This document shows, piece after piece, positions 1-7,427 of a stretch of 64,000 nt of DNA. Made by a program: the position numbers and the translations under genes. The stretch is taken from positions 1 to 64,000 of the forward strand of contig JAFQZU010000026.1 in the NCBI GenBank assembly GCA_017405805.1, read 5' to 3'. The DNA comes from Lachnospiraceae bacterium (GTDB taxonomy: Bacteria; Bacillota; Clostridia; Lachnospirales; Lachnospiraceae). The stretch's first letter is position 1. The number at the start of each line of letters is the position of its first letter. Below the pieces are notes generated by a model, which saw only the letters and a list, made by a program, of their open reading frames with translations, had not been told where the DNA came from and ran no database searches.

Positions 1-161
1 AGCCATGCGGCGAGATCCCGCAGACCTCTGGAGAAAGAGGAAAACCTCTTTTCCTTATATTCTGTCCGGCCGTTTGCATCCGTGAGTCCAATGCAGGCAA
101 AGATCCAGGTCTTGTGGACATCAAGGCCACAGCAGTTAAAACGAAAGATTTTAAAAGCCAA
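1..161 (-). mobile_element. IS110-family transposase, N-terminal fragment (runs off left edge)
   Basis: Only the first ~53 codons of a leftward gene are in the window; the rest lies beyond base 1. It opens with TTG at 161, 7 nt after an AGGAGG site. The protein starts with a hydrophobic/basic stretch followed by GLDVHKTWIFACIG, the typical beginning of the RuvC-like DEDD domain of IS110 recombinases, with the first catalytic Asp at about residue 14. These enzymes recombine DNA without terminal inverted repeats and are guided by a bridge RNA. Completeness cannot be judged. The structured, gene-free flank on its 5' side fits the IS110 group better than IS1111, whose RNA is downstream of the gene. 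Confidence 0.85.
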
Positions 162-171
162 TAAAACACCT

Positions 172-400
172 CCTGATATTTTGTAGTTGCAGGAGCGGCG
201 GTGACTGGTCATCCGGCGAAATCGAGACAACTTCGGAAGAGATAAGTTTACGGGCTACGAGATGCTCCATTCATTGATGCCTTAAGGATGACCGGCAACA
301 TATAGCTGTGCGAGGTAGGCCGCTATACCGCCCCGCCACTCACCTCCACGTGCTCTGTAGTGTGCCGACCCTGCAAGAAAAAGATATCAGGAATTGAGAA
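172..400 (-). ncRNA. Candidate IS110 bridge RNA / left-end non-coding region
   Basis: About 310 bases between the transposase start and the next gene hold no credible ORF. The stretch is rich in pairing: GGTCATCC (207-214) is the exact complement of GGATGACC (286-293), TATAGC (301-306) of GCTATA (322-327), and GAGGT (312-316) of ACCTC (342-346). In IS110-group elements the region 5' of the recombinase gene encodes the bridge (seek) RNA that specifies donor and target DNA, transcribed in the same direction as the gene. Position and structure fit. The exact RNA ends, guide loops and the element boundary (probably between 380 and 470) cannot be fixed by eye. Confidence 0.5.
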
Positions 401-474
401 TAGTAGAAAGAGCGAAAGCACCTCGGTTTTCATGACCCCATCGGTGCCTTTCGCCAGAAAGGCGGAAAATAGCT

Positions 475-825
475 ATGAAACTGCTTCATGTAACGATCAA
501 AACTGATAAGTTTGAAGAAGAGCTCCGCTTCTATAAAGAAGTCGCCGGCTTGCAAATCACGCGCGATATGCGTCCGCTCGGCAGGAACATGGTATTCCTT
601 GCAAACGCGGAAGGGGAAAGCGAGATCGAGATCATCGAAACGCCCGGTGCAGAGAATGCCGGGAATGAGAATCTCTCCATCGGCTTCCTGACGATGGATG
701 TTACGGCAAAACGTGAAGAACTGATCGCCGTCGGAATGGAAGTCACGCCGATGATCCGTCCCAATCCGCAGGTACAGTTCTTCTTTGTGAAGAATCCGGC
801 CGGTGTTAACGTGCAATTCATGTAA
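475..825 (+). CDS. VOC-superfamily (glyoxalase/bleomycin-resistance fold) protein
   Basis: A 116-residue protein with a single vicinal-oxygen-chelate module pattern: N-terminal beta-alpha unit (LLHVTIKTDKFEEELRFYKE), a central acidic strand, and the closing NPAGVNVQFM strand typical of glyoxalase-like proteins. Such small VOC proteins act as dimers, often metal-dependent, in detoxification or isomerase chemistry; the substrate cannot be assigned. The usual metal ligands are only partly recognisable (His5, and Glu residues in strand 4). It lies just beyond the presumed end of the IS110 element and has only a weak upstream purine run, so its promoter may have been changed by the insertion. Confidence 0.8.
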   Translation: MKLLHVTIKTDKFEEELRFYKEVAGLQITRDMRPLGRNMVFLANAEGESEIEIIETPGAENAGNENLSIGFLTMDVTAKREELIAVGMEVTPMIRPNPQVQFFFVKNPAGVNVQFM

Positions 826-842
826 CGTTATCTGCATTTTGA

Positions 843-1241
843 GAGGTAGTCTCCCTCCGCTATCTGAGCACTTGTATGCTTCTGATGACTCTTTTTGTGA
901 CGACCTGCGTACTGATCCCGATGGGAGGAGACCCGAAAACACTGCTGCTTTCCGGAAGCGGACTGTATCTGCACCTGCTCTGCCCGGTACTGGGAACTGC
1001 TTCCTATCTATTTGCAGAGAGTCATGCCGGCTGGGGCGTTTGGTTTCTTCCGGTCGCAGTCACACTGGTGTACGGTCTGACGATGATCCTCTTAAATGCG
1101 CTCCGCGTTTTCGACGGTCCGTACCCGTTCTTCCGCGTTCATAATCAGTCGATTGCCGCGACGGCTCTCTGGATCCTCGTGCTGATAGGGATGATCGGTG
1201 CTATTTCTGCTCTCGTGATTGTGATCTCGGGTGTGTTCTGA
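843..1241 (+). pseudogene. 5'-truncated integral membrane protein (Pr6Pr-like)
   Basis: The open frame begins directly after an in-frame TGA (840-842). It encodes VVSLRYLSTCMLLMTLF, then about 110 residues with three to four membrane segments. The text resembles the C-terminal half of ~220-residue Pr6Pr-type membrane proteins, including the GSGLYLHLLCPVL segment. Homology-like sequence starts upstream of the first ATG (876), and there is no ribosome binding site before that ATG, so the N-terminal half seems to have been lost, perhaps by a deletion joining the gene to the VOC gene 17 nt upstream. A short functional protein from ATG 876 (121 residues) cannot be excluded. Confidence 0.55.
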
Positions 1242-1262
1242 AAAAACAAGTCGAGGAGGGTT

Positions 1263-1838
1263 ATGACTCAGATTATTCATAATGCCATCATCTACATCGA
1301 GGACCTCTTCCGCGGCAACGCCGGCGGACATGACACCGCCCACTCACTTCGTGTCTACAAAAACGCGATGATGATCGCTGAGAATGAACCGGAAGCAGAT
1401 GAGGAAATCGTCGCTCTCGCAGCGCTTCTCCATGACGCGGACGATCACAAGCTATTCCATACCGAGAACAATGAAAATGCCCGGTCTTTTCTCGCGTGTA
1501 ACCACGTGCCGGAAGAAAAGACCGAGCAGATCTGTATTGCTATCAATTCCGTGTCATTCAGCCAGAACCGGGACAAAAGGCCCGACACTCTCGAAGGGCA
1601 GATCGTCCAGGACGCGGACCGCCTTGACGCTCTCGGCGCGATCGGCATTGCCCGTACGTTTGCATATGGCGGGGAGCACGGTCGCCCCTTGCAGGAATCC
1701 GTACAGCATTTCTACGACAAGCTGCTGCTCCTCAAGGATACTATGAATACGGAGACAGGCAGACAGCTTGCGGAGAAGCGGCACACGTTTCTGGAATCTT
1801 TCATGCGAGAGCTGCTGGATGAAACCAGGGATTGCTGA
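1263..1838 (+). CDS. HD-domain phosphohydrolase
   Basis: A 191-residue protein with the HD metal-binding signature: H27, then the H57-D58 pair in LAALLHDADD, and a distal Asp in QDADRLDALG near residue 117. The spacing and the QDADRLDALGAIGIARTF segment are typical of YedJ-like HD hydrolases, which act on phosphate esters or nucleotides in the cytoplasm; the substrate is unknown. The start follows a good site (GAGGAGG, about 5 nt before ATG). The gene ends 39 nt before the convergent gene at 1878-2606. Confidence 0.85.
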   Translation: MTQIIHNAIIYIEDLFRGNAGGHDTAHSLRVYKNAMMIAENEPEADEEIVALAALLHDADDHKLFHTENNENARSFLACNHVPEEKTEQICIAINSVSFSQNRDKRPDTLEGQIVQDADRLDALGAIGIARTFAYGGEHGRPLQESVQHFYDKLLLLKDTMNTETGRQLAEKRHTFLESFMRELLDETRDC

Positions 1839-1877
1839 CTAATACTATTGATCAGGACAAAGATACCTCTAATACCC

Positions 1878-2606
1878 TCAAGCCATGTTATGCAGATACG
1901 CCCTTACCTTCTCAAAATCATCTTCCTGCAGATCTTCCAACATATCGCTATCGTTTTTGCGGATGACCATGCAGCGGCTGAAGATCCGGAGATTCTCTTC
2001 GGGGATGATCACCATTGGTTTCTCATCATCCGAAGAAATCATTTCCTCATGCTGTTGGGCATTTTCGAGATGCCATTTTTCCTGATATTTGTTGTAAAGG
2101 ATGTACAGGTTCTCTGCGTGCGGAACAGGGATATAGGTCCTGTCAATTTCAATCTGACCGCAGACAGTCATGCTGGGCGCTTCGCTGAGCGCTATATCAA
2201 TGTCCATGTCTTCCAGTCTCTTGTTAACGTATTGTTCCTGGATTTTTCTAAAGCAGGGTTCAAGGATCATTACCTTTGAATTTCCCTTCTTCGGGTCGTG
2301 CTGCTCATTTAATTCCGCTGCGCGCATCTTTGTTTTTTTGTCGTTTTTTCTTCGAAAGACAGGGTCTATGCCGAAACGTTTGTTGAATCCGATCGGGCCC
2401 TCCGGATCACTGTAAACCTTGAAGATATCTCCTTCCCGCTCCACACCGTCGACAAACAGATCCTCTGTAAAAATATCCAGGCAATCCAGGCCGCCTGCCT
2501 GATACAGAATGCAATCCTTTTCAAGGATGACTACACCGAACTCTCCGTTTCTTGTCTCGATAATATCTCCTGTCTGAAGATCCTCTTTTGTAAAAGTCTT
2601 AGCCAT
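1878..2606 (-). CDS. Hypothetical cytoplasmic protein
   Basis: I do not recognise this 242-residue protein. The chosen start (MAKTFTKEDL) has GGAAGG about 10 nt upstream; an in-frame ATG ten codons earlier has no such site. The N-terminal ~80 residues look like a small beta-barrel (TGDIIETRNGEFGVVILEKD, then VFKVYSD-type strands). Residues ~95-120 are Lys-rich and probably flexible, and the C-terminal half is acidic. No signal peptide or membrane segment is visible. It diverges from the HTH gene pair at 2755-4334 across a 148-bp region that carries a good promoter for that pair. Confidence 0.6.
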   Translation of the reverse strand: MAKTFTKEDLQTGDIIETRNGEFGVVILEKDCILYQAGGLDCLDIFTEDLFVDGVEREGDIFKVYSDPEGPIGFNKRFGIDPVFRRKNDKKTKMRAAELNEQHDPKKGNSKVMILEPCFRKIQEQYVNKRLEDMDIDIALSEAPSMTVCGQIEIDRTYIPVPHAENLYILYNKYQEKWHLENAQQHEEMISSDDEKPMVIIPEENLRIFSRCMVIRKNDSDMLEDLQEDDFEKVRAYLHNMA

Positions 2607-2704
2607 ATTATTGGCCCCTTCCAAATGAGTGTGCATTGCTTTGTTCTGTCTCTATTGTAGGGGAGAACCGTCATTTCCTCTCCTACTGCCGGTAGCAGTT
2701 TTTG

Positions 2705-2733
2705 TTGATGAAAAAAAGGCGAAGGGGTATGAT
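2705..2733 (+). promoter_or_regulatory. Sigma-A-type promoter for the 2755-4334 gene pair
   Basis: TTGATG (2705-2710), a 17-nt spacer and TATGAT (2728-2733) lie 22 nt before the ATG at 2755, with AAAGGAGC between. A CTAC..GTAG dyad just upstream (2682-2694) could be an operator for the HTH protein encoded first in the transcript; that part is inference. Confidence 0.6.
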
Positions 2734-2754
2734 CAGAAAAGAAAGGAGCATACT

Positions 2755-3216
2755 ATGCAGAGAGAGACCTTCTACCGCAGCAACAAAAAGACTGTTTTGC
2801 TGGAATATGGTATCAGGGACTGTTCCTCTTTTGAGGATTTCGAAAAGCGCTTTCCCGATGAATTCCTCAACGAGGACAGCCGGATCGGAGATTACCTGAG
2901 GGAACTCCTTTATAAGCATGACAAAAAAGCTTCCGTAGTCTCTTTTGACGCGCACCTCAACCACTCCTATGTGGGAAATATCATCAACGGAAAGAAGAAC
3001 AATCCGTCCCGGGATGCGCTGATCTGCATCTGCTTGTCCCTGGGCGCCGACGAGGAGGAGACGCAATACCTTCTCAAGTATGGCGGCCACGCGCCTCTGT
3101 ATGTGAGAAGGAAAAGGGATGTGATCATCTGGTTCGGCCTGAAAAAGGGAGAGCGCATCGAAACCGTCAACGACAATCTGCTTGAGAGAGGACTGAAGCC
3201 GCTTTACAGGGAGTAA
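2755..3216 (+). CDS. XRE-like helix-turn-helix protein
   Basis: The start at 2755 (MQRETFYRSN) is set by AAAGGAGC 6 nt upstream; a longer open frame to 2629 lacks a ribosome binding site. The 153-residue protein has a Cro/C1-like HTH around residues 60-115 (DAHLNHSYVGNIINGKKNNP, then ALICICLSLGADEEETQYLL), the pattern of a phage-repressor-type DNA-binding domain. The C-terminal part (FGLKKGERIETVNDNLLERG) resembles the arm found in regulators that sense through a partner protein. The gene is 5 nt from the next one and surely cotranscribed. Likely a regulator of its own operon. Confidence 0.7.
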   Translation: MQRETFYRSNKKTVLLEYGIRDCSSFEDFEKRFPDEFLNEDSRIGDYLRELLYKHDKKASVVSFDAHLNHSYVGNIINGKKNNPSRDALICICLSLGADEEETQYLLKYGGHAPLYVRRKRDVIIWFGLKKGERIETVNDNLLERGLKPLYRE

Positions 3217-3221
3217 GGAAC

Positions 3222-4334
3222 ATGCGCGAAACCGCCATTTTCAACCATGCTTTGGAGATGTTGTCTCCGACGAATCCGTATAGTAAGCCGCTCGAGGAAT
3301 TTTACTATTACAACGGCAGCGCGTTCCATTCTTTGATTGAGATCCTCATGCGAAATGCAGATGCCATAAATGTGCCGGTCTCCCGGGATCCGCGCCAAAA
3401 TGATCAGCTCGCTTTTCAGCTGCTCTGCGGAAGCCTTGAGGAGTACCTGGACGATTATCCGGCCAGATATGCGGCAAAACAGCGGTTCCGGGAGAAATTC
3501 CTTTCATGGCTGAAGGAGATTGCGAAAAAATACGATATCGATGACCCCGTTTACCCGGAGAGCTTTTCGCAGCCGTGCGGCGATACCGCCATTGCCATGG
3601 TCCGCATGCTCCATCCCAGAGAAGGGGTCACCAAAGAAGACATGGCACAGTATCTCGGCATTTCTGAGCGGGCTGTTCTGAAGAACCTTGGAAAACTGGA
3701 CCACTCACTGGGGGATTCCAGACAATCCGCCGAGGTCCTTCGGATCGGAGGACAGCCTGTCCAGGTAAAGATCGGTACCATACGTGAACACGGGGAAAAG
3801 AAGAAACGATACTATACCCCCAACACGATGCATCCGATCGTCCTGCAGGAAAATGTACTGCAGGCAGGAACCCTGATCCAGTCACTCGCTCGCAATTATA
3901 CGGAACACACCAACGATATCAGCTACATCGTCGGCATGGAGATCTGGGGACAGCTTTCGGAATACGGAAGGGACAGAATACGGTCTGTCTTTTCTTTGGA
4001 AGATCCCGCAGTGGCGCAATTTATTGAAATCCTTGATGACGACTGTCCGGATAATACGATGGCGGACCACTTCTATACCGAGCGTGAGATGAGGGAAGAG
4101 ACCTCCCTGAGTGCGGATGAGATGCTGATCTATTGTCTGAAGGCCGGCCGGACCTGCCGCCTGACACTTTCTACGGAAAACGGGACCATAATCCTTGACC
4201 ATGCATTGATCCGGATGTCCCGGGATGAAAGCAGCAAAGTGCCATACGAGGGCAGCGAAGTGCGGTACACAGCAGTCCGGGAGGGGAAAGAAGCAATCCA
4301 TTTTACCAAAGAGCAGATCCTTTCTATTGAGTGA
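3222..4334 (+). CDS. Winged-helix / WYL-like regulatory partner protein
   Basis: A 370-residue cytoplasmic protein. Residues ~1-125 are helical with no recognised domain. Residues ~128-175 form a clear winged helix (GVTKEDMAQYLGISERAVLKNLGKL). A basic beta-rich stretch follows (KKKRYYTPNTMHPIVLQENV), then a helical segment and a C-terminal all-beta tail resembling the small barrel that follows the HTH in WYL-domain regulators. I see no catalytic motif. Pairing with an XRE-like protein suggests a two-component switch or a defence/toxin-type module, but neither is proven. A strong hairpin terminator follows at 4355. Confidence 0.55.
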   Translation: MRETAIFNHALEMLSPTNPYSKPLEEFYYYNGSAFHSLIEILMRNADAINVPVSRDPRQNDQLAFQLLCGSLEEYLDDYPARYAAKQRFREKFLSWLKEIAKKYDIDDPVYPESFSQPCGDTAIAMVRMLHPREGVTKEDMAQYLGISERAVLKNLGKLDHSLGDSRQSAEVLRIGGQPVQVKIGTIREHGEKKKRYYTPNTMHPIVLQENVLQAGTLIQSLARNYTEHTNDISYIVGMEIWGQLSEYGRDRIRSVFSLEDPAVAQFIEILDDDCPDNTMADHFYTEREMREETSLSADEMLIYCLKAGRTCRLTLSTENGTIILDHALIRMSRDESSKVPYEGSEVRYTAVREGKEAIHFTKEQILSIE

Positions 4335-4354
4335 AAGGGCGTGAACGCAATCCA

Positions 4355-4391
4355 GAGCGCAAGGTGGAACCATAAGTTCCAGCTTGCGTTC
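4355..4391 (+). terminator. Intrinsic terminator of the HTH gene pair
   Basis: A 16-bp stem with one mismatch (4355-4370 against 4376-4391, loop CATAA) sits 20 nt after the stop codon and is followed by a moderately T-rich stretch (CTTGATTTTGC). Confidence 0.65.
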
Positions 4392-4475
4392 CTTGATTTT
4401 GCTATGATTTTCTCATAAAGAAGAAGCGAATATCGCAGTTTTTATCGTTTGTCAAAAACATTAAGGAGACCAATT

Positions 4476-5756
4476 ATGAAGACAAAACAGATTTCCGATT
4501 ATGCAGCAGCCGTCGATACGATCAAAAATCTCTACCATGAAATGCTTGACACTTCCTTCTCAGATTCTGCGTACCGAAGCAAACTTGCCGCCGAACTGTT
4601 CCGCCTGCAGCGGGAAGATGGCTCCTGGAGCGCAATCGACGATGTCCATGCGCCGGCAGATATCCGTGTTGGGTTTGTGTTTTTCCCCACTTACTACGCG
4701 ACAGCCGCCCTGCTCTTCAGAATGAACCGGGACGGCCTTCCGGCGGAGAAGGAAATGACGTGCCTGAAGAAAGGTCTTCAGATTGCCATGCAGAGAAATC
4801 TTGCCGGTTCAGGCTTTACGGCAACGCGTGAACAGCTGGAAGCGCTCACGATTTACAAAGATGCCGGTCTCTACAGATGGATGCGCGCTTATGGAGAGCG
4901 GTTTCCTGCGTTCTCCGGCATGATTGAGGGACTCATCGCCGGCTTCCGGGACGCTTTAAGTACAGGGAGGACATTTTCAGACTGGGATGAAGACTTCAAA
5001 GAAGAATTCCAGAAAGAAGTTTCCGATTATGAAGAAGAGATGAATCCTGAAGTATGGTATGCGGCATACGGTTCCAATCTCTGCCTTGAACGCTTTATGA
5101 AGTACATTGACAAGTGCGCGGATAAGACTCCGCCTAAGGCCAGTGATACATACAAGTTTCCTTTCAACATTTTTTTTGCGGGAAGGAGCCGTACCTGGAA
5201 CGGCGGCGGAACAGCTTTTCTCGACGACAGCAGAGAGGGTTTCGCTTTCGGCCGGATCTATAAGATCTCTAGAGGCCAGCTTGATGACATACAGCAGATG
5301 GAAGGGGCGAATTACACAAGAAGACTTCTTCTCGGCGAAAAGGACGATCTGCCCATTTACACCTTCACTACGGAAAATCCGCACCTCACTCGGAATACAC
5401 CTTCCGCTGAATATCTTGCTGTTATCGAAAAGGGTCTGGCGGAAACATATCCCTGGCTGTCTGCTCTTTCCTTACAGGTCTATCTGTACAGCAGATCCAT
5501 TTTGGATGACAATGACCGGAAGATCCTTTCCTGTCTTCGCAGCAGCGAGCATGGCCTTTCTCTGCAGGAACTGACAGACCGGACAAGCTGTAACATTACA
5601 ACCGTAAGAGCATCCGTTAAAAAACTGAGAATGCTGTGTCTGATCAGGCAGGACGGCCGCAGTATACGGGCCGGCAGCAGAGCCTCCGACAGGGAAGCGG
5701 TGTTCTATACACAAAAAGATATGCGGGAGCTTATAGATATTCTCTTGGTCATCTGA
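4476..5756 (+). CDS. Three-part fusion: toroid-like N domain, GGCT-like domain, winged helix
   Basis: The start at 4476 (MKTKQISDYA) follows TAAGGAGACC; an upstream in-frame ATG lacks this. The 426-residue protein has three parts. Residues ~20-165 are helical with LQREDGSW (44-51), the Q-x-x-DGSW turn of alpha/alpha-toroid repeat proteins. Residues ~193-330 carry WYAAYGSNL (194-202) and DDIQQMEG, hallmarks of the gamma-glutamylcyclotransferase/AIG2-like fold. Residues ~341-400 form a winged helix (LSLQELTDRTSCNITTVRAS). GGCT-like enzymes cleave gamma-glutamyl amines to 5-oxoproline; fusion to a DNA-binding domain suggests regulation coupled to a metabolite. I know of no described protein with this order. 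Confidence 0.7.
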   Translation: MKTKQISDYAAAVDTIKNLYHEMLDTSFSDSAYRSKLAAELFRLQREDGSWSAIDDVHAPADIRVGFVFFPTYYATAALLFRMNRDGLPAEKEMTCLKKGLQIAMQRNLAGSGFTATREQLEALTIYKDAGLYRWMRAYGERFPAFSGMIEGLIAGFRDALSTGRTFSDWDEDFKEEFQKEVSDYEEEMNPEVWYAAYGSNLCLERFMKYIDKCADKTPPKASDTYKFPFNIFFAGRSRTWNGGGTAFLDDSREGFAFGRIYKISRGQLDDIQQMEGANYTRRLLLGEKDDLPIYTFTTENPHLTRNTPSAEYLAVIEKGLAETYPWLSALSLQVYLYSRSILDDNDRKILSCLRSSEHGLSLQELTDRTSCNITTVRASVKKLRMLCLIRQDGRSIRAGSRASDREAVFYTQKDMRELIDILLVI

Positions 5757-5759
5757 CAC

Positions 5760-5789
5760 AAAAAGGGCTCCCGGCATAACCGGGAGCCC
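5760..5789 (-). terminator. Intrinsic terminator downstream of tRNA-Pro
   Basis: Perfect 10-bp GC-rich stem (5765-5774 against 5780-5789) followed, reading leftwards, by TTTTT. It lies 13 nt past the tRNA 3' end and shields the convergent fusion gene, which ends at 5756. Confidence 0.85.
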
Positions 5790-5802
5790 CCCTAAATGTG
5801 CG

Positions 5803-5876
5803 TCGAGGCGACGGGATTCGAACCCACGACCTCTGCGTCCCGAACGCAGCGCTCTACCAAACTGAGCCACGCCTCG
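5803..5876 (-). tRNA. tRNA-Pro (CGG)
   Basis: Read leftwards the 74 bases fold into a full cloverleaf: acceptor CGAGGCG paired with CGCCTCG, D arm GGCTCAGTTTGGTAGAGC, anticodon stem CTGCG/CGCAG with loop TTCGGGA (anticodon CGG), and T arm GTGGGTTCGAATCCC. The discriminator is A; CCA is not encoded. The body matches bacterial tRNA-Pro. Confidence 0.95.
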
Positions 5877-5892
5877 CAACAACGCAACATTT

Positions 5893-5921
5893 ATAATACA
5901 TAAGGATCTCTATAAAGTCAA
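5893..5921 (-). promoter_or_regulatory. Promoter of tRNA-Pro
   Basis: Leftward TTGACT (5921-5916), 17-nt spacer, TATTAT (5898-5893), about 17 nt before the tRNA 5' end. Close to the consensus, as expected for a stable-RNA gene. Confidence 0.75.
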
Positions 5922-5937
5922 GGGGCTGATTCTATAT

Positions 5938-7368
5938 TTAATCCCTCGGGTTTTCCTTCGCGCAGTCAAACGTGACATAAGGCGGGTTCTCCCCTCTCTC
6001 CTTCGCGGGCAGGTACCGTTTCCAGAAGTCGTCGAAGAGGCGGAAGATTTCTTTGTGTTTTGCCGCGATGATGAAGATGGTGATCAGCACGTAAACGGCC
6101 GACAGCACATCCGTAAAGGCCCACAGAAGATCAGCCTCGATGTTGTAGAAGATGACGCAGGGAAGCATGTAATAGATCATGTAGATGGGCATCATCTTCC
6201 GGTTGTTCTCGGTGTCGCCAAAAGCATAGTTGACGGACTTCTCACAGGTGTAGTACATACCGATGATGGTCGTCCATGCAAAGACCGCGATCGCGATGGC
6301 CGTAAACTTTCCGCCGATGGCGCCGTAAGCGCTGGTGAAGGCGATCGTCGTCAGCGCCCCGCTCGTGGCGTCACTGGTGTAGTAGGAGCCGGTCATAATG
6401 ATGGTAAACGCCGTGATGGAGCAGATAATAAAAGTGTCGATGAAGACTTCGCCCCAGCCCCACAGGGACTGCCGCACCGGGTGATCCGTCTGCGCGGAGG
6501 CATGCGCGATCATGCCGTAGCCCGTGCCGGCGTCGTTGGAGTAGATGCCGCGCGCCACGCCGTACTGGATGGCGTCCCTTACCGTTGCTCCGGCAAAACC
6601 GCCCGCCGCCGCAGTCGGACTGAACGCGCTCTTAAAGATCAGCGCCACCACGCCGGGAATGTGCTGGAAGTTGAGAATGAGGACGCCAAGCCCCATGATG
6701 ATGTACAGGACTGCCATGATCGGCACCGCGCGGGACATGACGTCGGAAATTCTGCGAAGCCCGCCCCAGATCGTGACGAGGCACGTGATCCCGATCACGA
6801 TGACAGAGGCGAGATTGGGGATGCCAAAAGCCTCTCTCATGGAGCTGGTCACCGCCTCTGTCTGCACGCAGCAGGTCCAGGGCCCGAAAATAAAACAGAA
6901 TACCGCCAGGACGACGGCGCCCCTCTTCCAGCCGAAGGCATTTTTGAGGACGAAGGAGCGGTCGCAGACATACTCGTTCATCGACTTTTTGTAGTGCTCG
7001 CGGTAACGCTGCCCGATGATGATCTCACACGCCTTCGTGGACATGCCAAAAAAGGCCGACACCCACATCCAGACCAGCGCGCCGGGCCCGCCGCTGACGA
7101 TGGCCGTCGCCACGCCGCTGATATTGCCCGTTCCCACGGTGTTGGCGAGTGCCGTGCAGGCCGCCCTGAAGCCGGAGATGGTGCCTTCGCCTTCGCCTTT
7201 GGCGCCGATTTTGCCGTAGGTATTTTTAAAATTGAAGGCGATCTTTGTCTGGTAGCGGAAGGCGAACCGGATACTCAGGATGATGCCCACTGCCAGAAGC
7301 AGGATGGTCATCCAGGTCCCCCACATCAGATCGTCGAGCCAGTACATAAAATCTGTCAGTCCAGCCAT
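5938..7368 (-). CDS. Sodium:alanine symporter family (AGCS) amino-acid carrier
   Basis: A 476-residue inner-membrane protein of the usual AGCS length with about ten to eleven hydrophobic segments. Family hallmarks are GALVWMWVSAFFGMSTKACE and the early ANTVGTGNISGVATAIVSGGPGA stretch (split here for length), plus YGVARGIYSNDAGTGYG. These carriers import alanine, glycine or related amino acids with Na+ or H+. It lies 59 nt downstream of a homocysteine S-methyltransferase gene in the same direction, so it may carry a sulfur-containing amino acid such as methionine or S-methylmethionine; that is inference from context. Confidence 0.9.
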   Translation of the reverse strand: MAGLTDFMYWLDDLMWGTWMTILLLAVGIILSIRFAFRYQTKIAFNFKNTYGKIGAKGEGEGTISGFRAACTALANTVGTGNISGVATAIVSGGPGALVWMWVSAFFGMSTKACEIIIGQRYREHYKKSMNEYVCDRSFVLKNAFGWKRGAVVLAVFCFIFGPWTCCVQTEAVTSSMREAFGIPNLASVIVIGITCLVTIWGGLRRISDVMSRAVPIMAVLYIIMGLGVLILNFQHIPGVVALIFKSAFSPTAAAGGFAGATVRDAIQYGVARGIYSNDAGTGYGMIAHASAQTDHPVRQSLWGWGEVFIDTFIICSITAFTIIMTGSYYTSDATSGALTTIAFTSAYGAIGGKFTAIAIAVFAWTTIIGMYYTCEKSVNYAFGDTENNRKMMPIYMIYYMLPCVIFYNIEADLLWAFTDVLSAVYVLITIFIIAAKHKEIFRLFDDFWKRYLPAKERGENPPYVTFDCAKENPRD

Positions 7369-7427
7369 ATCATTTTCCCCCTATTGCTTTGTATTGCTGT
7401 TCACTTCGCGGTGTTTTGTCTTGCGAT

